From positions 1 through 12,073 of the forward strand of contig JAFRAF010000148.1 of the NCBI GenBank assembly GCA_017405545.1: a stretch of 12,073 bases of DNA. Direction: 5' to 3'. This document shows, one piece after another, positions 5,967 through 12,073 of this stretch. Both the position numbers and the translations under genes were made by a program. Each line of letters begins with the position of its first letter. Position 1 is the first letter of the stretch. This stretch comes from Oscillospiraceae bacterium. Its GTDB lineage: Bacteria; Bacillota; Clostridia; Oscillospirales; Oscillospiraceae. A model generated the notes under the pieces. That model worked only from the letters and a program-made list of their open reading frames with translations, was not told where the DNA came from and did no database searches.

Positions 5967-6476
5967 TCAACGATTGGCCGGATCATTATTCCCCGTTCCT
6001 GTTCTGATCAGGTGTCCTTCCTGTATCGCTGCGAATGTCGCTGCTGCGCTGACAAACACCCCACTATATTTCAAATCAATAAACGTTAATGTCATCGGAA
6101 GCACAAAAAGCAGTATTCCCGTCACCTTATTCATTACTGTATGCAGGGTAACCATTTGCTTTCGCATTACATATCCGGAAATCAAGTTGATCGCCTTGAT
6201 CACGGCAATCACGATGATCCAGATGATAAGCCAGGCCGGTACGTGAATGACCGGAATGAGTTTTATCAGACACACAACGACCAATACAAAATCAGCCGCT
6301 GTATCAAGCTTCGATCCAAACTCGCTGGCAGTGCCCGTTTTCCGCGCAACAGCCCCATCTGCCATATCGCTGACCCCGGCAGTGATATACAAGACATAGA
6401 ACGCCGGTGAAAACACAGGGCAGAACAGTAAAACTATACCGCAAACGATCCGGATTCCGGTGATGATGTTTGCCAT
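5967..6476 (-). CDS. CDP-alcohol phosphatidyltransferase family protein
   Basis: A 169-aa integral membrane enzyme of the family that joins a CDP-activated lipid to an alcohol. The complete catalytic signature D-x2-D-G-x2-A-R-x8-G-x3-D-x3-D is present: Asp37, Asp40, Gly41, Ala44, Arg45, Gly54, Asp58, Asp62. About five to six hydrophobic segments follow or precede it (near 7-20, 24-34, 63-75, 81-99, 117-133, 138-150). It resembles PgsA-like enzymes but is somewhat short, and the acceptor alcohol is not evident. Its ATG starts one base after the stop of the VOC gene (TAATATG), so it is probably translated by coupling. It ends just before repeat copy 3. Confidence 0.88.
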   Translation of the reverse strand: MANIITGIRIVCGIVLLFCPVFSPAFYVLYITAGVSDMADGAVARKTGTASEFGSKLDTAADFVLVVVCLIKLIPVIHVPAWLIIWIIVIAVIKAINLISGYVMRKQMVTLHTVMNKVTGILLFVLPMTLTFIDLKYSGVFVSAAATFAAIQEGHLIRTGTGNNDPANR

Positions 6477-6477
6477 A

Positions 6478-6840
6478 TTACACAGGTGTCCCCACTTCGA
6501 TCAGATTCCCGTCCGGATCATAGAAACGTATGACCTTCTGTCCCCAACTGTGGGTCATGAGCCGGTTGACGTATTTCACTTCCGGATAATAGCTCTCCAG
6601 CCTTTCCACAAATCCTTCTATGTCACGTTCCTCAAAATAGATTTCACATGAGTTATTCTCCGGAATAATCTTTTTACCGAGGAACTCTTTCCAGTATTTT
6701 TCTTCCTGTAGCACGAGCCCTTCCGTCAGGATCATATTACCGTCATTATCGAGGACAAGCTCAAGGCCGAACAAGTCATGATAAAACCGCCTGGATCTTT
6801 CGATATCTTTAACAACGATCAATACATTCTTCAGCTTCAT
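6478..6840 (-). CDS. VOC (glyoxalase/bleomycin-resistance) family protein
   Basis: A 120-aa protein with the paired beta-alpha-beta-beta-beta units of the vicinal oxygen chelate superfamily. The first unit has VLIVVKDIERSRRFYHDLFGLEL (residues 6-28); the second ends in VIRFYDPDGNLIEVG (103-117), with the usual metal-side Glu115 and a possible one at Glu66. The usual His near the start of the first strand is not present (KLKNVLIVV), so metal binding and the reaction are uncertain. A GGGAGG site lies ten bases upstream of the ATG. It is the first gene after repeat copy 2 and is coupled to the CDP-alcohol transferase gene. Confidence 0.87.
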   Translation of the reverse strand: MKLKNVLIVVKDIERSRRFYHDLFGLELVLDNDGNMILTEGLVLQEEKYWKEFLGKKIIPENNSCEIYFEERDIEGFVERLESYYPEVKYVNRLMTHSWGQKVIRFYDPDGNLIEVGTPV

Positions 6841-6882
6841 CTGAGATTATCCTCCCTGACAATAGTTCTATAGTTTCGGCAC

Positions 6883-7013
6883 GGCTCGAGACATCGAGAC
6901 TACGACCTCACAATGGCACGAGGAAAGGAAATAGATAGTCATCCTTCGTGCCTGTTTGCAAAACGCGGTCAGGAACATATCCACGAAGACACGTACGTAG
7001 AAACATGTCGACA
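6883..7013 (-). repeat. rlmD-tail-like repeat, copy 2 (two Val-Asp-Met-Phe blocks)
   Basis: In the 188-bp gap between the GNAT and VOC genes, a minus-strand frame reads V-D-M-F, 19 other residues, H-C-E-V-V-V-S-M-S-R-A, and a TAG soon after. This matches V-D-M-F-P-R-S-W-H-V-E-S-V-V-K-L-T-R-A at the end of RlmD. At DNA level aggaacatatccac (6971-6984) and agaaacatgtcgac (7000-7013) correspond to gggaacatgtccac (7525-7538) in rlmD, with 12 and 11 of 14 bases matching. So the upstream block is present twice, 29 bp apart and in different frames. The CTCGAGCC end is shared with copies 4 and 5. Confidence 0.75.
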
Positions 7014-7028
7014 AGTTGAACTTGTCCT

Positions 7029-7433
7029 TCAGCAATTCAGCGCCTTGACCATAACACGGCTGTTCAGCACTTCGTACCCGAATTTTCGATACAAATCATG
7101 GGCGTCTCTTGTAATCAGAATCCCTCGAAGACCGTTATATTCCGGTAGGGATTCTATATAAGACACCAGCGCAGCCCCCAGCCCCTTATGCTGATAGTCC
7201 GTATCAATAATAACGTCACACAGATAATAGGTTGTGGCGTAGTCGCTGATGACTCTTGCAAAACCAACAAGCTTTTTGCCGTCATCAAGCCGTACACCAT
7301 AACACGATGAATTCCGCATAGACTTTTCGATTTGCTCAGCTGAGCGTTTATCTGCCCAATATGTCATCCTGAGCAGCCGGATGACTTCATCGATGTTCAT
7401 TTTATCCGATCCATCAACAATACTGAAACTCAT
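7029..7433 (-). CDS. GNAT N-acetyltransferase
   Basis: A 134-aa single-domain GNAT acetyltransferase. Motif A is QHKGLG at residues 81-86, after the strand YYLCDVIID and before the helix AALVSYIES; GILITRDAHDLYRKFGYEV (104-122) is the usual C-terminal strand, helix and Phe-Gly-Tyr loop. LVGFARVISD is the central strand. The acyl acceptor cannot be told from sequence. I take the ATG at 7433 with GGGGTGA just upstream; a GTG at 7442 is possible. It starts only 39 bp after rlmD and ends 15 bp before repeat copy 2, so it is the first cassette gene and probably shares the rlmD transcript. Confidence 0.87.
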   Translation of the reverse strand: MSFSIVDGSDKMNIDEVIRLLRMTYWADKRSAEQIEKSMRNSSCYGVRLDDGKKLVGFARVISDYATTYYLCDVIIDTDYQHKGLGAALVSYIESLPEYNGLRGILITRDAHDLYRKFGYEVLNSRVMVKALNC

Positions 7434-7472
7434 ACCGATCACCCCATCTATTCAGTAACAGTAATTCTGTAT

Positions 7473-8837
7473 TCACAACCCGGCTCGGGTGAGTTTCACA
7501 ACTGATTCTACATGCCAGCTTCGCGGGAACATGTCCACGGCCTCGGCTTTTACGGCGGTATAGCCCAGCCGGGAGAAGATCTTCAGGTCCCGGGCAAGGG
7601 TGGCGGGGTCGCATGAGACATAAACCACCCTTTGGGGCCATATATCCGCGATTATGCCGGGCACGTCGGGGGCCAGACCCTTCCTCGGGGGGTCCACCAC
7701 GACCACGTCGATCTTTTCACCGGACAGGCGCAGGCGCTCGGCGGCGGCTCCCGCATCGGCGAGGACGAATTCAGCGTTGTCTATACCGTTGGATCGGGCG
7801 TTTTCCGCCGCGTCTGATACGGCGGACTCCACCACCTCGGCGCCGATGGCGCGGCGGCAGTGCCTTGCCATGCACAGGGTGATGGTGCCGGTGCCACAGT
7901 ACAGATCCAGCACCGTGTCCCCGGTGCCGAGGGCAGCGTACTCCAGCGCCTTGTTGTAAAGCAGCTCCGCCTGCCGGGGATTCACCTGGAAAAAGGAGGC
8001 GGGGGAGAGCTTGAAGCGCAGTCCGCACAGCTCGTCCTCAATGGCGTCGGCACCCCATAAGGTGACGAACTCACCGGCGAGGACTGTGTTGCCGGGCCTG
8101 TTGTTTATGTTAAGCACTATGCCGGCGGTTTCCGGGCAGCCGTCCAGTATGAGTTCTATAAGCCTGTCCTTTTTCGGTAGCTTGTCATCGGTGCAGACCA
8201 GCGTGACCTGTAGCGTACCATCCGCCCGGGAGGAGCGGCAGAACACATGGCGGACGAGTCCGCTGTGGGTCTTTTCATCGTAGGGCTTTGCCTTGGATTG
8301 TTCCATCCAGCGCTTTACGGCCTTGAGCGCCCTGTCGGCGGCGGGCTGCTGAATCAAGCATCTGTCCACAGGGCAGATGTCATGGCTGCGTTCCCGGTAA
8401 AAGCCGCTTACGGGCCCGTTCTTGTTCCTGCCTATGGCGTATATGGCCTTATTTCTGTAATTATATATGCTGTCTGCGCCTGTTATCTTCTCAACCTGCA
8501 GTTCAAGCCCGCCGATGCGCTGTATATCAGACTGCACCTTGTCCAGCTTGAAGCTGAGCTCCTCTGAATAGTCCATGTGCATCAGGGAACAGCCGCCGCA
8601 TTTGCTGAACACGGGACAGGCGGGGCTGAGCCTGTGGGGGGAGGGCTCGATCAGCCGCTCAACCTTGGCCCACATGAGCTTGTCGGTGACCTTGAGTATG
8701 CGTATGTCGCACACCTCGCCCCTTATTGCTCCCTTTACAAAAACTGCCCGGCCGTCAATGCGGGCAACTCCGTGCCCCTGGGAGGTGTAGCCCTCTATAG
8801 CTGCGCGGTATATGCTGTTTTTAGCCGGCTGTGCCAT
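7473..8837 (-). CDS. rlmD: 23S rRNA (uracil-C5)-methyltransferase, RlmD/RlmCD type
   Basis: A 454-aa enzyme that methylates uracil C5 in 23S rRNA (U1939 in E. coli numbering; the Bacillus RlmCD also modifies U747). A TRAM domain spans about residues 5-63. Cys74, Cys80, Cys83 and Cys155 (C-x5-C-x2-C...C) would hold the [4Fe-4S] cluster. FFQVN (282-286), DLYCGTGT (311-318), VVDPPRKG (380-387) and VYVSCDPATLARDL (nucleophile Cys409) are the catalytic core. The C-terminal VDMFPRSWHVESVV supplies the general base, Glu444. The ATG at 8837 is chosen over upstream frame because AGGAG lies seven bases ahead and homology starts there. A strong promoter precedes it. Its last codons recur at the boundaries of downstream gene groups. 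Confidence 0.95.
   Translation of the reverse strand: MAQPAKNSIYRAAIEGYTSQGHGVARIDGRAVFVKGAIRGEVCDIRILKVTDKLMWAKVERLIEPSPHRLSPACPVFSKCGGCSLMHMDYSEELSFKLDKVQSDIQRIGGLELQVEKITGADSIYNYRNKAIYAIGRNKNGPVSGFYRERSHDICPVDRCLIQQPAADRALKAVKRWMEQSKAKPYDEKTHSGLVRHVFCRSSRADGTLQVTLVCTDDKLPKKDRLIELILDGCPETAGIVLNINNRPGNTVLAGEFVTLWGADAIEDELCGLRFKLSPASFFQVNPRQAELLYNKALEYAALGTGDTVLDLYCGTGTITLCMARHCRRAIGAEVVESAVSDAAENARSNGIDNAEFVLADAGAAAERLRLSGEKIDVVVVDPPRKGLAPDVPGIIADIWPQRVVYVSCDPATLARDLKIFSRLGYTAVKAEAVDMFPRSWHVESVVKLTRAGL
7482..7538 (-). repeat. rlmD 3' end, reference copy 1 of the tail repeat
   Basis: This is the genuine C-terminal coding end of rlmD (V-D-M-F-P-R-S-W-H-V-E-S-V-V-K-L-T-R-A), which the repeats at 6883-7013, 5865-5940, 3691-3834 and 3151-3291 resemble. 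It is the likely recombination site of the array. Confidence 0.7.
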
Positions 8838-8877
8838 GGTCGGTCTCCTGTTTTTTAAGTATTGTTTTCTGTTTGAC

Positions 8878-8906
8878 ATTATAGCCTGTTTAGCCGCTGT
8901 TTTCAA
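8878..8906 (-). promoter_or_regulatory. Strong sigma-70-type promoter of rlmD
   Basis: TTGAAA (8901-8906) and a perfect TATAAT (8878-8883) are separated by 17 bp on the minus strand, about 40 bp upstream of the rlmD start and just after the cls terminator. It is the best promoter in the left two thirds of the window and could also serve the genes downstream of rlmD, since I see no terminator after rlmD. Confidence 0.8.
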
Positions 8907-8936
8907 CTCGCATTGCACGTATGTGCCGAGATGCAG

Positions 8937-8972
8937 GAGAGAAAACGTCCCCGAACACGTTTGTCCGGGGAC
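8937..8972 (-). terminator. Rho-independent terminator of cls
   Basis: On the minus strand GTCCCCG (8966-8972) pairs with CGGGGAC (8947-8953). A further ACA/TGT pairing follows inside after one mismatch, and GTTTTCTCTC comes after the hairpin. It begins 14 bp after the cls stop and separates cls from the rlmD promoter. Confidence 0.8.
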
Positions 8973-8985
8973 TGGTTGAGCATAC

Positions 8986-10551
8986 TCACATCAGCGGTGA
9001 GATGACCCTCAGGCATCGGCCGGCGAGCTTGCGGAGGACAGGGTCGTTCCTCAGCAGGTCCCGGTTGACGCGCACGCACTTTTTGAGGGTGTCCTGTATG
9101 TCCTTCTCCACGTTGGCGATGACCGGAGCCTCATGCATGTATATGGCGCACTCAAAGTGGTGGTATAGACTGCGGTAATCGAAATTGATAGTACCCACGA
9201 CCGCCCTTGTATCGTCGCTGACCATGACCTTTGAGTGGACAAAGCCGGGGCTGTACTCGTAGATTTTGACCCCTCTGTCCAGGAGATTGCGATAATAGGT
9301 GTGGGCCACGGCGAAAGCGCTCTGCTTATCCGGCTTGTGGGGCAGTATAAGCACCACGTCCACACCCCGCTCGGCCGCGAAGGTGAGGGCCGTAACCAAC
9401 TCGTTGTCCACGATGAAATAGGGGGTCATGATATGCACATAGCGCTTTGCCTGATTGATGATGTCCATATAGACCAGCTCGCCCACGTGCCGCCTGTCAA
9501 GGGGACTGTCAGCGTAGGGAATGACATAGCCGGGGGTCTCGGCTTTTATTCCCGATGTGACGTCCAGATAGCTTGTGTAATCCTCCGCCTTGTAATCGGG
9601 GCTGCTGACATTCCACATCTGCAGGAACATGAGCGTCATGCTTTTGACCGCATCGCCCCGCAGCATGATTGCGTTGTCCTTCCAGTGCCCGTGAAGGACC
9701 TTGCGGTTTATATACTCGTCCGCCAGATTGATCCCGCCGGTGAAACCGACCTTGCCGTCGATAACCATTACCTTGCGGTGGTCGCGGTTGTTGTAGTGGG
9801 TGGAGACAAAGGGCCGAAGCGGCGAGAACATTTTACAGGCGATGCCCAGCTTTTCCAGCTTTTGGGGGTAGTCGTAGGGGAGAAGCGCGATGGCGCATGT
9901 GCCGTCATACATGACTCTGACCTCAACTCCCTGCTGGGCCTTTTCGGCCAGGACCTCCAGGACCCGGCCCCACATATAGCCCTCGTCCACTATGAAGAAT
10001 TCCAGGAAAATGAACTCCTTCGCCTGTCGGAGCTGCCATATCATAGACTCCATGGCGGTCTCGCCCGAGGGGTAGTAGCGCATGTCTGTGTTCCGGAATG
10101 CGGGGAATCCGCCGCTTCTCAGATATATGGCGAGATTTCGCATCCCCTCGGGGAGTTCTTCGGCTTTAGCCTCCTCCGGGAGGTGGGAAAGGGACTCGGT
10201 GAATTGGAGCACCTCGTTGCATTTGTCTATCATCATCCGGTGCCCCAGCTCTGACTTGATGTACAGGTACAGCAGCAGCCCGAACAGGGGGAGGACCATA
10301 ATGAGAAGTATCCATGTTATTTTGACCGTCGGGTTGTCGTTGTTGGCCACAATACGCAGTACGACTATCACCGCAAAGAGGATATTGGCGCCCCAGAAGT
10401 AGTTTGAGTGGTCGCCCAGCCACTGGACGAAATAGAACAGTATGCCTATCTGCAGCAGAAGAAGGAGCATAATTATGCCCGTTCGTCCGAATATTATCTT
10501 GAGTATGCCGCGCTTGCCTTTTTCAAGAAGCAATATCTTTTCGCTGTCCAA
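8986..10551 (-). CDS. cls: Cardiolipin synthase (phospholipase D family)
   Basis: A 521-aa membrane enzyme that condenses phosphatidylglycerol molecules to cardiolipin. Three hydrophobic segments near residues 26-46, 51-70 and 76-98 anchor it. Two phospholipase-D catalytic motifs H-x-K-x4-D follow: His258/Lys260/Asp265 in HRKVMVID, with GFTGGINLADEY after it, and His439/Lys441/Asp446 in HSKVMVSD, with GTINFDYRS after it. Length and order are typical of bacterial Cls. The start is TTG at 10551, nine bases after a full GGAGGTGA; an ATG at 10558 is out of frame and too close to that site. It has its own promoter and terminator, so it is a single-gene unit. Confidence 0.94.
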   Translation of the reverse strand: MDSEKILLLEKGKRGILKIIFGRTGIIMLLLLLQIGILFYFVQWLGDHSNYFWGANILFAVIVVLRIVANNDNPTVKITWILLIMVLPLFGLLLYLYIKSELGHRMMIDKCNEVLQFTESLSHLPEEAKAEELPEGMRNLAIYLRSGGFPAFRNTDMRYYPSGETAMESMIWQLRQAKEFIFLEFFIVDEGYMWGRVLEVLAEKAQQGVEVRVMYDGTCAIALLPYDYPQKLEKLGIACKMFSPLRPFVSTHYNNRDHRKVMVIDGKVGFTGGINLADEYINRKVLHGHWKDNAIMLRGDAVKSMTLMFLQMWNVSSPDYKAEDYTSYLDVTSGIKAETPGYVIPYADSPLDRRHVGELVYMDIINQAKRYVHIMTPYFIVDNELVTALTFAAERGVDVVLILPHKPDKQSAFAVAHTYYRNLLDRGVKIYEYSPGFVHSKVMVSDDTRAVVGTINFDYRSLYHHFECAIYMHEAPVIANVEKDIQDTLKKCVRVNRDLLRNDPVLRKLAGRCLRVISPLM

Positions 10552-10621
10552 AAAACATAGTCACCTCCCTCATGCAGACTTGCGGCGGGCCATGCAGCTT
10601 GCCGCCTACTATAAGGATCAC

Positions 10622-10656
10622 GTTATAATCATAAAAGATATTTAACTGATTATAAC
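10622..10656. promoter_or_regulatory. 9-bp inverted repeat overlapping the cls promoter
   Basis: GTTATAATC (10622-10630) and GATTATAAC (10648-10656) are perfect inverted copies 17 bp apart. The upstream arm (in minus orientation) contains the cls -10 box. This could be an operator, or two -10-like boxes facing each other. Confidence 0.4.
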
Positions 10657-10677
10657 ATATTTCGCTTATGGGAGCAA
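10649..10677 (-). promoter_or_regulatory. Promoter of cls
   Basis: TTGCTC (10672-10677) and a perfect TATAAT (10649-10654) are 17 bp apart on the minus strand, roughly 95 bp before the TTG start. The leader between contains two similar CGGCAAGCTGCATG / CGCAAGTCTGCATG stretches (about 10570-10605) of unknown meaning. Confidence 0.65.
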
Positions 10678-10716
10678 GCGATCGGTGATTCCGGACATGT
10701 CATTATGGATAAACTG

Positions 10717-10742
10717 AGGGCCGACGAAGCATCGCCGGCCCT
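10717..10742 (-). terminator. Hairpin downstream of the SLH peptidase gene, probable terminator
   Basis: AGGGCCG (10717-10723) pairs with CGGCCCT (10736-10742), and CGA/TCG pairs inside after one mismatch around a four-base loop. On the minus strand it is followed by CAGTTTATCC, a poor T-tract. It lies about 80 bp after the stop of the peptidase gene and before the cls promoter, which fits a terminator. Confidence 0.55.
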
Positions 10743-10823
10743 GAAATATCTTTTATATGGCGCCGTCCCCTCTGCTTGAACAGGTAATGCCCGCTGTGAT
10801 GCGAGAGGATTACGCACGCTTTT

Positions 10824-12073
10824 TCAGCTCAAATCCATGGAGGAGTATCTCATGATAAGTGTGGCGAGCTGGGCTCTTGTCACCTCGCCGCCGGGGCTGA
10901 TGGCGGTGTCGCTGGTGCCCTTGATGAGGCCCACATCAACCGCCCACTGTACGGCGTCAAGTGCCCAGTCGGAGATGTCCCCGGCGTCCTCGAAAGCCGA
11001 CAGGTCGGCTCTGTGCTCATCCGCGCTGCCATTGGAAAAACGGTAGAGGATGACAGCCAGCATCTCTCTGGTTATGCCGCTTTCGGGGCTGAAGCTTGTT
11101 TCGGAGGTGCCCTTGACCACGTCGTTTTCCCAGGCCCACAGCAGGGCGTTCAAATATGCCGCATCGGCGGGCACGTCCGTAAAGGGGACGGACTCCGCAA
11201 CGGGGTCGGGGGACTTGGCGCAGCGCCACATGGTGTCCACCAGCTCGGCCCGGGTGGCCGTCTCGTTGGGTCGGAAACGACCCGCCTGAGTGTCCATGAG
11301 CTTGTTCTTCATGCAGAAGCTCACGCCCTCCAGATACCAGGGCGCGTCGGGCATATGACTGTTGCCGTCATAGCCGAGCAGTACCCAGGGCAGCTCGACT
11401 CCGCTGAGGCTCTGCATCCAGGTGTTGCCGTTGGCCCGCTTCACATCCAGCGTATTTATCAGCGTGGTCCTTACCCTCTGGCGTTTGCCGTCCTGCCAGG
11501 GGTTCATTGCGCTGCTGACGGTGCTGTATACATAGTATTTGTCGTTGCATTTGCCCAGATACAACATCTGATGGCCGGGGAACTGGAGCAGAGTGCCCAG
11601 GGGCAGCTTATCCAGAACGGCCTCCTTGGCCTCCACGGGCCAGTCGGCGATGCTGAGCGTGTCTATGGGCATAAGCCACTGCCAATTGGTGTTTCGGGGC
11701 AGGTCGAGGCCGAAGCACAGGAAGATATTGCGGTTGAAGCTTGTGCAGTCCTCGTTGTACAGCATGGCGCCCCAGCCATAGGCGTCACCGAGAGCGCCGA
11801 AGGCCACCTTGGCGATGTTGGCCTTTGTAAGGGGCAGGTAGCTCTCGCTGAGCTTTTCACGGGCGTTGAGCATTGCGGGATGCTTGCTGTAGCTGCCGTC
11901 CTCATTGCGCACGGGGAGATAGACGGCGTAGTTATGTACAGGCAGGCGGTTGATCACCAGCGTGCCCGGCTCCATCTCATCCATACGCTCTAAAACGGTG
12001 CCCATGGTGATGAGGCGGCGGGAGGTCTCGGGCGAGCTGATGGAGTAGTCGGTGTACATCTTGTCGCCGTAGA
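10824..12073 (-). CDS. NlpC/P60-type (C40) cell-wall peptidase with SLH domains, 5' end outside window
   Basis: The frame is open to the right window edge and the first ATG (12059) has no ribosome binding site, so the N-terminus is missing. Counting from that ATG, residues about 25-60 look like an SH3b-type module (PGTLVINRLPVHNYAVYLP). Residues 80-180 are an NlpC/P60 domain: GDAYGWGAMLYNEDCTSFNR with nucleophile Cys105, CFGLDLPRNTNWQ, and FPGHQMLYLG with His163. Three SLH repeats follow at about 242-282, 292-342 and 355-408 (e.g. FTDVPADAAYLNALLWAWEN, then a TREMLAVILYR helix). It would be secreted, held to the wall by the SLH repeats, and cleave peptidoglycan stem peptides. A signal peptide would lie outside the window. 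Hairpin 10717-10742 follows. Confidence 0.88.
   Translation of the reverse strand, partial: YGDKMYTDYSISSPETSRRLITMGTVLERMDEMEPGTLVINRLPVHNYAVYLPVRNEDGSYSKHPAMLNAREKLSESYLPLTKANIAKVAFGALGDAYGWGAMLYNEDCTSFNRNIFLCFGLDLPRNTNWQWLMPIDTLSIADWPVEAKEAVLDKLPLGTLLQFPGHQMLYLGKCNDKYYVYSTVSSAMNPWQDGKRQRVRTTLINTLDVKRANGNTWMQSLSGVELPWVLLGYDGNSHMPDAPWYLEGVSFCMKNKLMDTQAGRFRPNETATRAELVDTMWRCAKSPDPVAESVPFTDVPADAAYLNALLWAWENDVVKGTSETSFSPESGITREMLAVILYRFSNGSADEHRADLSAFEDAGDISDWALDAVQWAVDVGLIKGTSDTAISPGGEVTRAQLATLIMRYSSMDLS

Noticed and set aside
9235..10254. 339-aa plus-strand open frame antisense to cls
   Set aside because: It lies wholly opposite a certain gene with conserved catalytic motifs; GC-rich antisense frames are commonly open. 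No family features.
11013..11993. 326-aa plus-strand open frame antisense to the SLH peptidase gene
   Set aside because: A mirror frame of a certain gene, with low-complexity Gly/Val/Ala/His composition and no motifs.
1..12073. CRISPR array, rRNA genes or phage structural genes
   Set aside because: No regularly spaced short repeats with unique spacers, no rRNA-like stretches, and no recognisable phage proteins were seen.

Overview
The window looks like a chromosomal stretch from a Gram-positive Bacillota bacterium, probably a clostridium of the Oscillospirales or Lachnospirales type. This is inferred from the S-layer-homology (SLH) domains on a cell-wall hydrolase, the strong GGAGG-type ribosome binding sites with some TTG starts, the RlmD/RlmCD-type rRNA methyltransferase, and small protein families (DUF6440, DUF3795, DUF7662-like) common in gut Firmicutes. 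Every convincing gene is on the minus strand, so transcription runs from high to low coordinates.

Right part (about 7473-12073): an ordinary, visibly GC-richer core. It holds the 3' part of a secreted NlpC/P60-like peptidase with three SLH repeats, a cardiolipin synthase (cls) with its own promoter and terminator, and rlmD, the 23S rRNA uracil-C5 methyltransferase, with a very good promoter (TTGAAA-17-TATAAT).

Left part (about 1150-7472), immediately downstream of rlmD: a string of small accessory genes in lower-GC DNA. In transcription order these are a GNAT acetyltransferase; a VOC/glyoxalase protein and a CDP-alcohol phosphatidyltransferase; a flavodoxin, a SAM methyltransferase, a Cys-rich DUF3795 protein and a DUF7662-like protein; a DUF6440 protein; an unknown protein whose start codon seems lost, and a HEAT-repeat protein; then a second GNAT. 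At four of the boundaries between these groups the DNA encodes a copy of the last residues of RlmD (the His-Val-Glu-x-Val-Val...Arg-Ala tail). In two of these the upstream Asp-(Met/Ile)-Phe of rlmD is also present, and two others share a 141-bp colinear repeat. The simplest reading is that the rlmD 3' end is, or was, an integration site at which gene cassettes accumulated, each bringing a substitute rlmD tail. The result is an integron-like array without a visible integrase. The rlmD promoter is the only strong promoter seen upstream of the array and may serve it.

Far left (1-1143): an IS630-family insertion sequence cut by the window edge, with its transposase in two frames joined by a run of seven A (likely -1 frameshifting).
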